A DNA stretch of 64,000 nucleotides from Henriciella sp. (GTDB lineage Bacteria; Pseudomonadota; Alphaproteobacteria; Caulobacterales; Hyphomonadaceae): contig JASJAO010000002.1 in NCBI GenBank assembly GCA_030066975.1, positions 186,001-250,000 of the forward strand, given 5' to 3'. Below are positions 9,831-20,600 of this stretch, piece by piece; position 1 is the first letter of the stretch, and every line of letters starts with the position of its first letter. The notes beneath the pieces were generated by a model. The model was not told where the DNA came from. It worked only from the letters and a program-made list of their open reading frames with translations, and ran no database searches. The translations under genes were made by a program, and so were the position numbers.

Positions 9831-10739
9831 ATGAAATGCGTTGCGGTCGTGTATGGAGGGTGGTCGTCAGAACGCCCGGTGTCCTTGTCGTCCGGGCAGA
9901 AAATGGCCGCCGCGGCACGCGAGGGCGGCTATGACGTGGTCGAGATTGACGCGACGCCCGACCTGTCGGTTCAGCTGCGCGAGGCGGCGCCGGATGTGAT
10001 CCTGAATGGCCTGCACGGGCCGTGGGGCGAAGATGGCTGTGTCCAGGGCCTGTTTGAGATTCTGGGCATTCCCTATTCGCATTCCGGCGTGCTGGCCTCG
10101 GCGCTGGCTATGGACAAGATCAGATCCAAGACAGCGTTCAAGGCGGCCGGGCTGGATGTCGCCAGGGATGCGGCAGTCACGCGCGAAGAGGTGGCACGGG
10201 CGCACCCTCTGGAGCCACCTTACGTCGTCAAACCGGTGAATGAAGGATCGAGCTTTGGTGTGCTGTTTGTGCGCGCAGGCGCCAATGGTCCGGCCCGCCA
10301 AGTGCTCGGCGCAGACTGGCACTATGGCGACAACCTGATGGCCGAAGAATTCATTCCCGGCCGCGAGCTCACCGTCGGGGTTTTGGGAGACAAGGCCCTC
10401 GCTGTCACGGAGATCACGACATTAAGGGAGTTTTACGACTTTGATGCAAAATACGCAGATGGTGGATCGCGCCATGTGATCCCTGCCGACCTACCCGATG
10501 CCGTGACGCAGGCTGCGCTGGACGCGGCGCTCATCGCGCATCAGGCCTTGGGGTGCAGGGGCGCGACGCGATCTGATTTTCGCTATGACCCGTCAAAGGA
10601 GCGGCTCGTGATCTTGGAGACCAATACGCAGCCCGGCATGACGCCGACCTCGCTGGTCCCGGAACAGGCCGAGTATCTGGGCATGTCTTATGTCGATCTG
10701 GTCAGCTGGATGATTGAGGACGCCTCATGCCAAAGGTGA
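9831..10739 (+). CDS. ddl: D-alanine--D-alanine ligase
   Basis: ATP-grasp enzyme producing the D-Ala-D-Ala dipeptide for MurF. The 302 residues show [17 protein letters not shown] at the N terminus, [15 protein letters not shown] (about 63-77), ATP-binding [12 protein letters not shown] near 134-145, [16 protein letters not shown], and the C-terminal metal/substrate loop [22 protein letters not shown] at 9831 follows AGAGGCAGGATC. It overlaps ftsQ by 13 bp, which couples it to the divisome genes. This is the first gene of the cluster after the antisense receptor, so it probably has its own promoter in the 9636-9830 gap. Confidence 0.97.
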   Translation: MKCVAVVYGGWSSERPVSLSSGQKMAAAAREGGYDVVEIDATPDLSVQLREAAPDVILNGLHGPWGEDGCVQGLFEILGIPYSHSGVLASALAMDKIRSKTAFKAAGLDVARDAAVTREEVARAHPLEPPYVVKPVNEGSSFGVLFVRAGANGPARQVLGADWHYGDNLMAEEFIPGRELTVGVLGDKALAVTEITTLREFYDFDAKYADGGSRHVIPADLPDAVTQAALDAALIAHQALGCRGATRSDFRYDPSKERLVILETNTQPGMTPTSLVPEQAEYLGMSYVDLVSWMIEDASCQR

Positions 10740-11548
10740 AGAAACCTGAGCCAGAGGAGGTCTATTACGACCGCGGCACGCAAATCTCGTCGGTGATCTT
10801 CGGTATTGTCATGGTGATCGCGATGATTGTTGCCGGGGCGGCGCTGCTCGGTGGCTCGCTGTCGAAAGCTTCGCAGCGCTGGAGCAATGCGTTTGACGGC
10901 ATGTCGCGCAGTGTCGGCCTATCGGTTGAAAGTGTTGAACTGGTCGGGCTGGAGCATATTCCGGCGGTGGCGCGATCGGTGCGGGAAGCAGCGATGATTG
11001 AGCCGGGCGAGAACATGTTTCGCGCCGATCCGCACACAATCCGCGCGCGCGTCGAAGACACCAGACTGGTCACCAATGTGCGCGTCTATCGCCTGTGGCC
11101 GGACACAGTGATGATCCGCGCTGACGCGGCGCAGCCGACCGCGCTCTGGTTCGACGGTGAAGGCTGGAAAGTGGTGGACAATTTCGGGCGTGTGATGACC
11201 CGCACACGGGCGAGCGATCATGCCCACTTGCTGAAATCGGCTGGACCGGGCGCTGCCGCCGCCGCACCGGACCTTGTCGCGGCGTTGGCGAAGGCGCCGA
11301 GTGTGGGTCAGCGGGTGGCGCTCGCACGGCGGGTGTCTGAGCGGCGCTGGGACCTGGAACTGACCACCGGGGCGACCCTGCGCCTGCCGGGGGACGAAGA
11401 TTTGAGTGTGGTTGCTGAAAGCCTTGCGCGGATGGAAGCGAGTGCGGATCTGACGCGCCGGGCCGTTCGCACAATTGATATGCGCGTGCCTGGACGGGTG
11501 TTCCTGACGCTGTGGCCCGCGTCGAGTAGAGTAGAGGAGGCCGCCTGA
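10727..11548 (+). CDS. ftsQ: Cell division protein FtsQ
   Basis: Bitopic inner-membrane divisome protein linking early and late division proteins. 273 residues: cytoplasmic tail (1-22), one transmembrane segment [21 protein letters not shown] (about 23-43), then a POTRA-type region beginning [20 protein letters not shown] near 64 and the FtsQ beta domain. ATG 10727 lies inside the end of ddl. The TGA stop overlaps the ftsA ATG by one base. Sequence conservation in this family is low, so position supports the call. Confidence 0.94.
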   Translation: MPKVKKPEPEEVYYDRGTQISSVIFGIVMVIAMIVAGAALLGGSLSKASQRWSNAFDGMSRSVGLSVESVELVGLEHIPAVARSVREAAMIEPGENMFRADPHTIRARVEDTRLVTNVRVYRLWPDTVMIRADAAQPTALWFDGEGWKVVDNFGRVMTRTRASDHAHLLKSAGPGAAAAAPDLVAALAKAPSVGQRVALARRVSERRWDLELTTGATLRLPGDEDLSVVAESLARMEASADLTRRAVRTIDMRVPGRVFLTLWPASSRVEEAA

Positions 11549-12843
11549 TGTCGACCAGTGAGAAACGGCTGAAACCCAAACAAATCGGCAAGGCCGGGAC
11601 GGTGATTGCCTCGCTCGATATCGGGTGTTCGAAGATTGCCTGCCTGATTGGCCGGGTTGATCCGGGCAGTCGGGCCGGGTTTGCGTTTATGGGCGGGGGA
11701 CGTCAGCAGAGCCGCGGGTTCAATGGCGGCTCGATCACGAACATGGATGCGTTGGAGCGGTCTGTACGCCTCGCGGTCGAGGATGCTGAGCGTGAAGCCG
11801 GCGAGCGGATTGAGAAAATCATCCTTGGCATCACCGGACCAAAAGTTGAAAGCCGTCTGGCCGAGGCTCAGATTGATCTTGGGCAAAGAGAAATCTCCAG
11901 CCGCGACGTGCAAAAAGTCTGGGCGCAAGCGCTCGGCAAGTCGGTGGCCAAGGAACAGAAACTGCTCGGGGCCTATCCGGTCATGTACGGCGTGGACGAT
12001 CAGGACGACATTCGCGACCCGATTGGCATGATCGGAAACACTGTCCGTGTGCTGCTGAATGTGGTCACCGCGCCGCGCTCTCTGGTTGACAATCTGACCG
12101 AGTGTTTGAGCCGTGCTCACCTCGAAGTGGAACAGATCGTTCCGTCTGCTTTAGCAAGCGGATCTGGCAGCCTGATCGATGACGAAGTTGAAAACGGCGC
12201 GATCTGTGTGGATTTCGGCGGCGGTGTCACATCTGTCTCGGTTTTTCTCAACGGCGCACCGGCCTGGCTCGATCTGGTGAAGCTCGGCGGGGCCAATGTA
12301 ACCGGCGATATCGCACAGGGAATCGGCACCACGTTTGCGGCGGCGGAGCGGCTGAAAACTGTATATGGGACAGCAGATCTCGAAGGACCGGGCCTGGCCG
12401 AGCGGATCGAAGCACCGCGTTTGGGCGATGATGGCCGCCTATGTGCCAGCCGGATGGCGCGCGGCGACTTGGCCAGTATGATCGTACCGCGGGTCGAAGA
12501 AGTGTTCGAAATCGTCAAAGCCAAGCTGATTGCCAGCGAATTGCGCCCGATTCTGCCGAGACGCACCGTTCTCACAGGTGGAGCAAGCCAGTTGCCGGGG
12601 GCGCGGGATCTCGCCGCAAAAGTGCTTAATCAGCCTGTTCGGCTCGGACGACCTATCGATGCTGATGTTTTAGGTGAAAATTATGGGAATCCGGCCTTTT
12701 CCACGGCGGCAGGTCTGATAAGCTACGAATTGAAGGGATTTGCGGATGCTTCGCGGGCTGGCGCGGCATCGGCGCTGGCCGGAGGAACGATCAGGCGTGG
12801 AATGATTGCCAGAGTCCTGACCTGGATACGTGAAAATTTCTGA
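11548..12843 (+). CDS. ftsA: Cell division protein FtsA
   Basis: Actin-fold ATPase that tethers FtsZ to the membrane. 431 residues with ATP-binding VIASLDIGCSKIACLIG near the N terminus (about 18-34), CVDFGGGVTSVSVFLNG near 216-232, VLTGGASQLPGA near 343, and a C-terminal amphipathic end RGMIARVLTWIRENF that fits the membrane-targeting sequence. The ATG shares its A with the ftsQ stop (TGATG), so translation is coupled. A 92-bp gap with cell-cycle regulatory signals separates it from ftsZ. Confidence 0.97.
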   Translation: MSTSEKRLKPKQIGKAGTVIASLDIGCSKIACLIGRVDPGSRAGFAFMGGGRQQSRGFNGGSITNMDALERSVRLAVEDAEREAGERIEKIILGITGPKVESRLAEAQIDLGQREISSRDVQKVWAQALGKSVAKEQKLLGAYPVMYGVDDQDDIRDPIGMIGNTVRVLLNVVTAPRSLVDNLTECLSRAHLEVEQIVPSALASGSGSLIDDEVENGAICVDFGGGVTSVSVFLNGAPAWLDLVKLGGANVTGDIAQGIGTTFAAAERLKTVYGTADLEGPGLAERIEAPRLGDDGRLCASRMARGDLASMIVPRVEEVFEIVKAKLIASELRPILPRRTVLTGGASQLPGARDLAAKVLNQPVRLGRPIDADVLGENYGNPAFSTAAGLISYELKGFADASRAGAASALAGGTIRRGMIARVLTWIRENF

Positions 12844-12859
12844 TCACGATCAGGTTCAC

Positions 12860-12874
12860 TTAAGAGTCTCTTAG
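12860..12874 (+). promoter_or_regulatory. CtrA-like box with embedded GANTC, upstream of ftsZ
   Basis: TTAA (12860-12863), a 7-base spacer, then TTAG (12871-12874): one mismatch to the CtrA recognition sequence TTAA-N7-TTAA. The spacer contains GAGTC (12864-12868), a CcrM methylation site, and the core TAAGAG-T-CTCTTA is a perfect palindrome. In Caulobacter, ftsZ is controlled by CtrA and by GANTC methylation (established). The site lies 62 bp before the ftsZ start. Confidence 0.65.
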
Positions 12875-12935
12875 GCCAACTCAGCCATTCTATGTCCGGA
12901 TACTGCTTGCGGCGCGTTGAATAGAAAGAGCGGGA

Positions 12936-14285
12936 ATGGTCATGACCAAAGAACTTAAACCACGCATTGTTGTGATTGGCGTCGGCGGCGCCGGTGGCAA
13001 TGCCGTCGATAATATGATCGAGGCAAACCTGCGCGGGGTTGAGTTCTATGTGGCCAATACCGATGCGCAGGCGATGCTGCGCTCCAAGACCGAGAATCGC
13101 GTCCAGCTCGGCCTGGAAACGACCGGGGGCCTCGGCGCAGGGGCCCGGCCTGAAGTCGGTGCAGCTGCCGCTGAAGAATCGATGGATGAGATCAATGCCA
13201 TCCTCGACGACGTGCACATGGTGTTTGTCGCCGCGGGCATGGGCGGTGGCACCGGGACTGGCGCTGCGCCGGTCATCGCCAAGGCTGCGCATGATCGCGG
13301 CATTCTAACCATTGGTGTCGTCACCAAGCCGTTCGGCTTTGAAGGCACCCACCGTATGTCAACCGCCGAAGCGGGACTGGAAAAGATCAAGGATGTCGTC
13401 GACACGCTGATCGTTGTGCCGAATCAGAACCTGTTCCGCATCGCCAATGAGCGCACCACATTCGCAGAAGCCTTCCGCATGGCCGATGATGTGCTGTATT
13501 GCGGGGTCCGCGGGATCACCGACCTGATGATCATGCCGGGTCTGATTAATCTCGATTTTGCCGACGTTCGCACCATCATGAAGGGCATGGGCACCGCGAT
13601 GATGGGCATGGGCGAAGGCGAAGGCGAAGGCCGCGCCCTGGAGGCGGCTCGCGCTGCGATCGACAACCCGCTGCTGGATGATGTGTCCCTGCGCGGCGCC
13701 AAGGGCGTCCTGATCAATATTACCGGCGGCTATGACCTCACCCTGTTTGAGCTCGATGAAGCCGCCAACGAGATCCGCCGCGAGGTGGACGATGATGCCA
13801 ATATCATTCTTGGCTCGACATTCGACCCGGACCTGGAAGGCCGCATTCAAGTCTCTGTCGTCGCCGCGGGGCTCAGCAAAGCGCTGCAGGCCGCCGCGCC
13901 GGAACCAAAATCAACTGCGCAGCCGACAATCGTCACGCCCTCACCGGTCAGTGAACCCATGCCGGAACCCGCACCTGTTGTCGCTGAAGCCGATCCGCGC
14001 CCCGACTTTGACGGGCGCACACTTCCCGCCGCGCACACAGAACTTGTAGAAGGCGAAGACCGTGTGTCTGCCGATGCCGTGTTTGGCTCGCGCCCCAAAG
14101 CCGACGGACCGGCGGGCTTCTCCAACCTGTTTGGCTGGCGCCGCGATGAGGCCACCGGTGACAATGACAGTGCCCCGGAAGCTGAGAAGATCGTGACCAC
14201 CCCGGACGACCATCCGACGGCGGCGCCGTTTGACGATGAAGACCTCGAAATTCCGGCCTTCCTGCGTCGCTCTGCCAATAATTAA
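12936..14285 (+). CDS. ftsZ: Cell division protein FtsZ
   Basis: Tubulin-like GTPase forming the Z ring. 449 residues: GTPase domain (about 10-320) with [14 protein letters not shown] and the tubulin signature [12 protein letters not shown] near 102-113; a Pro/Glu-rich disordered linker (about 325-430) that is long, as in Caulobacterales; and the conserved C-terminal peptide [14 protein letters not shown] that binds FtsA. Two starts are possible, ATG 12936 and ATG 12942; GGGA at 12932-12935 is better placed for 12942, which would remove two residues. The preceding gap holds a CtrA/GANTC-like site. Confidence 0.98.
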   Translation: MVMTKELKPRIVVIGVGGAGGNAVDNMIEANLRGVEFYVANTDAQAMLRSKTENRVQLGLETTGGLGAGARPEVGAAAAEESMDEINAILDDVHMVFVAAGMGGGTGTGAAPVIAKAAHDRGILTIGVVTKPFGFEGTHRMSTAEAGLEKIKDVVDTLIVVPNQNLFRIANERTTFAEAFRMADDVLYCGVRGITDLMIMPGLINLDFADVRTIMKGMGTAMMGMGEGEGEGRALEAARAAIDNPLLDDVSLRGAKGVLINITGGYDLTLFELDEAANEIRREVDDDANIILGSTFDPDLEGRIQVSVVAAGLSKALQAAAPEPKSTAQPTIVTPSPVSEPMPEPAPVVAEADPRPDFDGRTLPAAHTELVEGEDRVSADAVFGSRPKADGPAGFSNLFGWRRDEATGDNDSAPEAEKIVTTPDDHPTAAPFDDEDLEIPAFLRRSANN

Positions 14286-14427
14286 ACTTCTTTAATAACA
14301 GCGCGATAGCCCAGTCGCCCCATGGCGGCGGCGTGATGTTGGTTTTGCAACAAAGCGCAATAAACCTTGTCTTGAGTTTACACCGCTCCCTCGCTTTATG
14401 ACGCTTGAAATAGAGCGTTTACCTTGG

Positions 14428-14457
14428 GTCAGATTGAGTATGAGTCAGATTGAGTAT
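14428..14457 (+). repeat. Tandem 16-bp duplication spanning the lpxC start
   Basis: GTCAGATTGAGTAT occurs at 14428-14441 and 14444-14457, a 16-bp period. The first copy carries the preferred lpxC ATG (14440); at the same place in the second copy the triplet is ATC. Recent duplication of the initiation region is the simplest reading. Confidence 0.6.
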
Positions 14458-15354
14458 CAGAACACGCTGAACGAACCTATCACATGCGCGGGCATCGGCG
14501 TTCATACTGGCGCGCGCGCCAAGATGACCATTCACCCGGCTGAGCCCGGCACTGGCATTCGCTTCCTTCGAACCGATTTGCTGCGTCAGGGCGAGATTCC
14601 GGCGCGCGGTGACTTTGTGACCGAGGTTCAGCTCGGGACCACATTGACCAATGAGGATGGCCAATCGGTGGCCACGGTGGAGCATTTGCTCGCCGCCTGC
14701 GCAGGCATGGGTCTCGACAATCTGGTGATCGAGATTGACGGCCCCGAAGTGCCGATCATGGATGGCTCATCGGCGGTCTTTTGCGAATTGTTCCTGCAAG
14801 CGGGTCTGAAAGCCCAGCCCGCGCTGCGCCGCCGGATCCGCATCCTCGATACGATTGAGGTTTGTGAAGGCGAGAAATGGGCCCGCCTGTCGCCAAGTCA
14901 GGACAAGATCCTGACCCTGAAAGCCAAGATTGAGTTTGAGTCAAAAGCGATCGGCACCCAGCAAATGGCGATGCGCCTCGCGCCCGGCCTGTTTGCCCGC
15001 GATATCGCCTTTGCCCGCACGTTCGGCTTTTCACGCGACATTGAAGCGCTGCAGGCCATGGGGCTTGCCCGCGGCGGGTCGCTGGACAATGCGGTCGTGA
15101 TTGACGGCGATACGATTGTGAATCCGGAAGGCCTGCGCAGCGACGATGAATTTGTGCGCCACAAGCTGCTCGATGCGATTGGCGATCTGATGCTTGCCGG
15201 GGCCCCGATTGCGGGGGTTTATGAGGCCCTGAAACCCGGCCACGCGCTGAACAATCAGCTCGTGCGGGCGCTGCTCGAACAACCGGAAGCCTGGTGCTGG
15301 GAAACCGATACGCGTCCGGTTGAGGCCGAGCTCGCCCACGCGGCCAATCTGTAG
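14440..15354 (+). CDS. lpxC: UDP-3-O-acyl-N-acetylglucosamine deacetylase LpxC
   Basis: Zn-dependent deacetylase catalysing the committed step of lipid A synthesis. Seen: QNTLNEPITCAGIGVHTG at the N terminus, TVEHLLAACAGMGLDN with a zinc His (about 75-90), and the second zinc motif HKLLDAIGDLMLAG near 236-249. The frame opens at ATG 14398, but MSQIEYQNTL starting at 14440 matches the normal N terminus and gives 304 residues, the family length; the upstream ATG lacks a ribosome site. It closes the dcw cluster, as in many proteobacteria. The gene is regulated post-translationally elsewhere; nothing in the sequence shows it here. Confidence 0.96.
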   Translation: MSQIEYQNTLNEPITCAGIGVHTGARAKMTIHPAEPGTGIRFLRTDLLRQGEIPARGDFVTEVQLGTTLTNEDGQSVATVEHLLAACAGMGLDNLVIEIDGPEVPIMDGSSAVFCELFLQAGLKAQPALRRRIRILDTIEVCEGEKWARLSPSQDKILTLKAKIEFESKAIGTQQMAMRLAPGLFARDIAFARTFGFSRDIEALQAMGLARGGSLDNAVVIDGDTIVNPEGLRSDDEFVRHKLLDAIGDLMLAGAPIAGVYEALKPGHALNNQLVRALLEQPEAWCWETDTRPVEAELAHAANL

Positions 15355-15370
15355 AGTCTTCTGGGGGGGC

Positions 15371-16450
15371 CTAATCCCAATCCGGCATTGGGGTTTTGTC
15401 GTTGTTAGCGGGCAGGTCCGGCTGTGGGTGCCGTTCCAGCAAGTGTTCGATGATCTGATCGGCCACCCGTCCGGCTTCTCTTAACGGCTCATAGTCCCAC
15501 TGATTCAAGGCTCCTTCGAACCAGCGCGCACAGCCGCGGGCGATCAAATCCTCATGGAACAGCGCGAACTTGGCCGACTTGCCGGACAGGCGCGCGATAT
15601 GAACCGGCAGGCCGTGCCAGGCGGCATCGCACAACATATTGGCGCTGTCTTCGGTCACGATCGCGGCATCTGAATAGAGCAACCAGCCGAGATAGGGGTT
15701 CGGGCCGTCGTCACTTCCCGCCCAGAACTGTGCACCAATGCGATCGGCCAGCGCGCGCATTGAGGCGACGACAGAGACCGGCGTGCGTCGCGACGTGGTG
15801 ATACGCACCCGCCAACCCTCGCTGGCCAGCTTTTCGATCTGGGCTTCCAGCTGCTCTGCATCTTTGCGCCTAAATGTGTGCGTTTTGGAATCTCCGCCCA
15901 GGATCACCAGCACGCTTTTGCGGCGCTCATCGGCCAGATCAGCGAAGATCTGTCCGGCTTGCTCGATCGCGTCCTCGGAAAAATGCGACGGGGACCCTAC
16001 GGTGCGCAGCACGTTCGGGCCACTCAGTGCATCATGTTCGGGCACAACGACAAGGTCGAAGGCCGATGGGTCGGACTTCGGGTCAAGGATTTGAACCGTG
16101 TAGGTCTGACCGCCACTCCAGCCACGGGCCGCAACTGTGTAGGGGGCGCTGCGCCGTCCGGCAGCGATCCAGATACTCGGCCACGGTCCGTTCAGTTCCG
16201 CGCGCTGGTCCGGCGGCAGGGCGAGGCGCGGGGCGGGCCAGTTGATCCCGGGCAGCCAGGTCCAGGGCGCGCGCGGCTGCAGGGTCAGGGGTTCCGCGCG
16301 ATGGGCTGTGCCTTGAATATGCGCGATCTGCATCCAGCGGCGGGTCTCTGTCAGCGCGCTGACAATGGCGCGGACCTGGGCGGCGTTTCCGGCCCGTGCG
16401 TCGCTGACCGCCCAGATAGACGGGCCAAGAGATCCGGTAGATTCTGTCAC
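15371..16450 (-). CDS. ELM1/DUF1022-like protein (predicted glycosyltransferase fold)
   Basis: 359 residues resembling the ELM1 family, named after a plant mitochondrial fission factor; alphaproteobacterial members have no settled function. Seen: N-terminal IWAVSDARAGNAAQVRAI, WPSIWIAAGRRSAPYTVAARG (about 90-110), VVPEHDALSGPNVLRTVGSPSHF, LVILGGDSKTHTF, ITTSRRTP and VTEDSANMLCDAAWHGLPV near 265-283, the last resembling a GT-B donor-sugar pocket. No signal peptide is visible. It is convergent with lpxC with only 16 bp between stops. Function in envelope or lipid glycosylation is inference only. Confidence 0.82.
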   Translation of the reverse strand: MTESTGSLGPSIWAVSDARAGNAAQVRAIVSALTETRRWMQIAHIQGTAHRAEPLTLQPRAPWTWLPGINWPAPRLALPPDQRAELNGPWPSIWIAAGRRSAPYTVAARGWSGGQTYTVQILDPKSDPSAFDLVVVPEHDALSGPNVLRTVGSPSHFSEDAIEQAGQIFADLADERRKSVLVILGGDSKTHTFRRKDAEQLEAQIEKLASEGWRVRITTSRRTPVSVVASMRALADRIGAQFWAGSDDGPNPYLGWLLYSDAAIVTEDSANMLCDAAWHGLPVHIARLSGKSAKFALFHEDLIARGCARWFEGALNQWDYEPLREAGRVADQIIEHLLERHPQPDLPANNDKTPMPDWD

Positions 16451-16535
16451 GATATCTGCTTCAGGCCTCCCTCAGAGCCGAATCAGGTCGACCCTGACAG
16501 AATTTGAGTTTCGCGAGTAGGGGCGAAGCGCGGCC

Positions 16536-17009
16536 CTAGACGAATTGCAGGTCCGCGATTTCGTATACGCGCGCACCGCCGGGGGCGGCGACTTCCGCTT
16601 CGTCGCCAACCTGTTTGCCAATCAGCGCACGGGCCATGGGCGATGTGTTCGAGATTTTCAGCTCGGCGATATCGGCTTCGTCTTCGCCGACAATGCGATA
16701 GGTGAATTCTTCTTCACTATCGACGTCAACGATCGTGACCGTGGCCCCGAAGACAATCCGGTTGCCTTTGACCCGTTCCAGATCAATCACCTCAGCCCGA
16801 GACAGCTTATCTTCAAGCTCAACAATGCGGCCTTCGATAAAGGACTGTTTTTCCTTGGCGGCATGATATTCGGCATTCTCTGACAGATCACCGTGCTCGC
16901 GGGCGACAGAAATGGCCTGAATAATCGCAGGCCGTTCCACTGACTTCAAATTTTTCAGTTCTGCGTCGAGAGCGGCGTGGCCCTCGGCGGTCATGGGAGT
17001 GCGTTGCAT
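16536..17009 (-). CDS. greA: Transcription elongation factor GreA
   Basis: Binds the RNA polymerase secondary channel and stimulates cleavage of backtracked transcripts. 157 residues, the standard length: N-terminal coiled-coil hairpin (about 10-75) with [20 protein letters not shown], whose acidic tip is DLSENAEY, then a C-terminal FKBP-like domain with [26 protein letters not shown] and GDEAEV. Translated after carB on the same strand with a 53-bp gap, an arrangement common in alphaproteobacteria. Confidence 0.97.
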   Translation of the reverse strand: MQRTPMTAEGHAALDAELKNLKSVERPAIIQAISVAREHGDLSENAEYHAAKEKQSFIEGRIVELEDKLSRAEVIDLERVKGNRIVFGATVTIVDVDSEEEFTYRIVGEDEADIAELKISNTSPMARALIGKQVGDEAEVAAPGGARVYEIADLQFV

Positions 17010-17062
17010 TTCGTTGATACCGTTACTGTTTCGATCAAGCGTCTGATCAAATCATGATTTCG

Positions 17063-20000
17063 TCAAGTAGGCGCGCCGTTCGCGTCTTGCAAGGCCCGGA
17101 CTGACAAGGATTGGTCTTGCAGCACACGGATCGCTTTCACTGCGGCGCTGGAGCCTGACATGGTCGTAAAATATGGGATATTGCCGAGCACAGCGGTGCG
17201 GCGGATCGACTTGGAATCCTTGCGGGATTGTAAGCCTTCAGTGGTGTTGAAGACGATATCAATCTCGCCATTCTTCATCTCATCGACAATGTTCGGTTTG
17301 CCATCGATCACTTTGCGAACGACGCGTGCCTCCAGGCCCTGATCTTCCAGATGCGCGGCTGTGCCTGACGTCGCCACCAGGTTGAAGCCAAGCTCCAGCA
17401 GACCTTTGGCGACTTCAATCGCGTCTTCCTTGTCGTCCTCGCGAACCGATAGGAAGGCATTGCCAGATGTCGGCAGGGTGACGCTGGCCGCAATCTGGGA
17501 TTTCAGGAAAGCGGCGGCGAAATTGTCGTCCCAGCCCATGACCTCGCCGGTGGAACGCATTTCCGGGCCGAGGATCGGATCGACATCCGCAAACCGGGCA
17601 AACGGGAACACGGCTTCCTTCACGGCCACGCGGCGGGCCTCGGCATGGCGCAAGTCGAACGCAGTTAAGGCCTCACCGGCCATGATCTTGGCCGCGATAC
17701 TGGCAATCGGCGCGCCCACGGCTTTGGCCACGAATGGCACGGTACGGGAGGCCCGCGGATTGGCCTCCAGCACATAAATCTCTTCGCCTTTGACCGCGTA
17801 CTGGATATTGATCAGCCCGCTGACATTCAGCGCTTTGGCAAGCGCGATGGTCTGCTCGGCCAGTCGACCGATAATGCTGGGTGGCAGCGTGTGTGGCGGC
17901 AGGGCGCAGGCGCTGTCCCCGGAATGCACACCGGCCTCCTCAATATGTTCCATAATCCCGGCAATGTGGACATTGGTGCCATCGCAAAGGGCGTCGACAT
18001 CCACTTCGATCGCATCGGAGAGATAGCGGTCGATGAAGAGGGACGCATCGCCTGAAGCCGCGAGCGCTGTGGCTGCGTGCAGGCGGACATCCTCGTCGCC
18101 GTGACAGATGCGCATCGCCGTGCCACTGAGCACAAAGGATGGACGCAGCATCACGGGATAGCCAAGCGCATTGGCCCGTTCCAACGTCTCCTCGACAGAA
18201 CTCGCGGTCGCAGATGGCGGCTGCTGAATACCGAGATCGCTCAGCAGCGCGGCCCATTGGTCGCGGTCTTCGGCAAGATCAATCGATTTCGGGGACGTGC
18301 CAAGGATCGGCACACTGGCATCGTGCAACGGCATGGCGAGTTTCAGCGGCGTCTGGCCGCCAAACTGAACAATCACCCCGGCGAGATCGCCATCGGACTG
18401 TTCGCGCGCGATGATCTCCGACACATGTTCTTCGGTCAGTGGCTCGAAATAGAGCCGGTCGGAGGTGTCATAATCGGTGGAGACCGTCTCCGGGTTGCAG
18501 TTCACCATGATTGACTCAATGCCGATATCGGCGAGCGCGAAGGCTGCGTGACAGCAGCAATAGTCGAACTCGATCCCCTGTCCGATCCGGTTCGGTCCGC
18601 CACCAAGGATGATCGCCTTCTTGCGGTCCGACACACCGGCTTCGCAGTCTGCGCTCACCTGCCCAAAAGCCGGGCGCTCATAGGTTGAATAAAGATAGGG
18701 CGTTTTCGCGGCGAACTCGGCGGCGCAGGTGTCGATGCGCTTATAGACCGGGCGCACCCCGAGGCCATGGCGCGCCGCCCGCACCTCCGCTTCGGACTGG
18801 TCCGTCAGCAGCGCCAGTCGCGCATCAGAAAAGCCTTGTGCCTTGAGGTCGATGAAGTCCTTCATCGTGCCGGGCAGGCCATCGCGCCGGATCCGGTCTT
18901 CGGTGCTGATCAGCTGCGCAATCTGGCGCAGGAACCAGAGATCGATCCGCGTCGCCTTATAGATGTCCTCAACGCTAAAGCCCTCACGCATCGCCTGCGC
19001 CACGACGCGCAGTCGGTCCGGCGTCTGCTTACCCAGCGCCTCGCGCAGGTCGGCAGGCGTCTCAAACACCATCTCATCCAGACCCGTCAGCCCGGTCTCC
19101 AGCGAGCAGAGCGCCTTTTGCAAGCTTTCCTGGAACGAGCGGCCAATCGCCATCGCCTCCCCGACCGACTTCATCGCCGTGGTCAGAACTGGCTCAGCAC
19201 CCTCAAACTTCTCGAACGCAAATCGCGGGATCTTGGTCACCACATAGTCGATCGTCGGCTCAAAGCTCGCAGGGGTCACACCCGTAATGTCATTGTCGAG
19301 CTCATCCAGCGTGTAGCCAACGGCCAGTTTGGCGGCGACCTTGGCAATCGGAAAGCCGGTCGCTTTCGAGGCCAAAGCAGACGACCGCGACACGCGCGGG
19401 TTCATCTCGATCACCACCAGCCGCCCATTCTCCGGATTGACCGCAAACTGCACGTTCGAGCCGCCGGTCTCCACGCCAATCTCCCGCAGGACCGCGAGCG
19501 AAGCATTGCGCATGATTTGATACTCACGATCAGTCAGCGTCAGCGCCGGAGCGACGGTAATCGAATCGCCGGTATGCACGCCCATCGGGTCGATATTCTC
19601 GATCGCACAGATGATGATCGCATTGTCCGCTTTGTCGCGGACCACTTCCATCTCAAACTCTTTCCAGCCAAGCAGGCTCTCATCGACCAGGATTTGCGCC
19701 ACCGGAGAGGCGGCGATGCCCGACCGGCAAATCTCTTCATACTCTTCGCGATTATAGGCCACCCCGCCGCCGGTGCCGCCCAGCGTAAAGGCCGGGCGAA
19801 TGATCGCGGGCAAGCCGACGGTCTCAAGCGCATCCATTGCGACCTGCAGGCCAGCGAGCCGATCATAGCTGCCATCCTCGCGCTTGGGCGAAGAGACGAT
19901 CTCGGCCCGCGGATTTTCCAGCCCGATCCGGTCCATCGCTTCACGGAACAGTTTGCGATCCTCCGCCATCTCGATCGCATCGGCCCGTGCGCCGATCAGC

Positions 20001-20341
20001 TCGACCCCGTATTTTGATAAAACCCCCGCCTGTTCAAGGGCGAGGGCACAATTCAAAGCGGTCTGACCGCCCATGGTCGGAAGCAGGGCGTCGGGCTGTT
20101 CCTTGGCGATAATCTTCTCGACAAAATCCGGCGTGATCGGCTCGATATAAGTCGCATCGGCGAGCCCCGGATCGGTCATGATCGTCGCCGGATTGGAATT
20201 GACGAGAATGACGCGATACCCCTCATCCTTTAGCGCCTTGATCGCCTGCACACCGGAATAATCAAACTCGCAGGCCTGCCCGATAATGATCGGCCCGGCA
20301 CCAATAACGAGGATGGACTGAATGTCGGTGCGTTTTGGCAT
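17063..20341 (-). CDS. carB: Carbamoyl-phosphate synthase large subunit
   Basis: Makes carbamoyl phosphate for arginine and pyrimidine synthesis together with CarA, which is not in the window. 1092 residues with the duplicated ATP-grasp layout: first half with [19 protein letters not shown] and [13 protein letters not shown], second half with [18 protein letters not shown] and a second grasp domain, then a C-terminal MGS domain ([10 protein letters not shown]). The frame extends to a TTG at 20362 that duplicates MPKR, but ATG 20341 has GAGGAG 6-7 bp upstream on the minus strand and is chosen. Confidence 0.97.
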   Translation of the reverse strand: MPKRTDIQSILVIGAGPIIIGQACEFDYSGVQAIKALKDEGYRVILVNSNPATIMTDPGLADATYIEPITPDFVEKIIAKEQPDALLPTMGGQTALNCALALEQAGVLSKYGVELIGARADAIEMAEDRKLFREAMDRIGLENPRAEIVSSPKREDGSYDRLAGLQVAMDALETVGLPAIIRPAFTLGGTGGGVAYNREEYEEICRSGIAASPVAQILVDESLLGWKEFEMEVVRDKADNAIIICAIENIDPMGVHTGDSITVAPALTLTDREYQIMRNASLAVLREIGVETGGSNVQFAVNPENGRLVVIEMNPRVSRSSALASKATGFPIAKVAAKLAVGYTLDELDNDITGVTPASFEPTIDYVVTKIPRFAFEKFEGAEPVLTTAMKSVGEAMAIGRSFQESLQKALCSLETGLTGLDEMVFETPADLREALGKQTPDRLRVVAQAMREGFSVEDIYKATRIDLWFLRQIAQLISTEDRIRRDGLPGTMKDFIDLKAQGFSDARLALLTDQSEAEVRAARHGLGVRPVYKRIDTCAAEFAAKTPYLYSTYERPAFGQVSADCEAGVSDRKKAIILGGGPNRIGQGIEFDYCCCHAAFALADIGIESIMVNCNPETVSTDYDTSDRLYFEPLTEEHVSEIIAREQSDGDLAGVIVQFGGQTPLKLAMPLHDASVPILGTSPKSIDLAEDRDQWAALLSDLGIQQPPSATASSVEETLERANALGYPVMLRPSFVLSGTAMRICHGDEDVRLHAATALAASGDASLFIDRYLSDAIEVDVDALCDGTNVHIAGIMEHIEEAGVHSGDSACALPPHTLPPSIIGRLAEQTIALAKALNVSGLINIQYAVKGEEIYVLEANPRASRTVPFVAKAVGAPIASIAAKIMAGEALTAFDLRHAEARRVAVKEAVFPFARFADVDPILGPEMRSTGEVMGWDDNFAAAFLKSQIAASVTLPTSGNAFLSVREDDKEDAIEVAKGLLELGFNLVATSGTAAHLEDQGLEARVVRKVIDGKPNIVDEMKNGEIDIVFNTTEGLQSRKDSKSIRRTAVLGNIPYFTTMSGSSAAVKAIRVLQDQSLSVRALQDANGAPT

Positions 20342-20600
20342 CGTGACTCCTCGTTTAGGCAAACGGAGGCCCTATAGCGAGGAGTCGGAACCCCGCGCAA
20401 GAAAAATCGACCACAGGGGTGCGGAAAGCTTCGACGCCGGTCGCAAAGCGATCAAATCATCCAGTGGATCATTTGAAGGCGGAGAAGGCCGCGGCAGCGG
20501 CTTTTGCTCCCCTATGGCGCAATTTGAGCTGGGGGAGACGCTAAATCCGGGCGCGCTTGCAGACATCGCTTGCACGACCAAAGCCGCTGCTGAGGCAGGA

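Noticed and set aside
14282-14295. CtrA-like box after ftsZ (TTAA...TTAA)
   Set aside because: The spacer is 6, not 7, bases, and the motif overlaps the ftsZ stop codon.
18767-20017. 416-residue plus-strand open frame opposite carB
   Set aside because: Covers a complete carB; composition dominated by Arg and His; no ribosome site or domain.
20363-20600. Possible small gene between carB and the AraC gene
   Set aside because: The open frame on the minus strand overlaps the AraC gene, has no ribosome site and Ser/Pro/Arg-rich composition. I see only a weak 11-bp inverted repeat (20494-20504 with 20580-20590) with a 75-bp loop.
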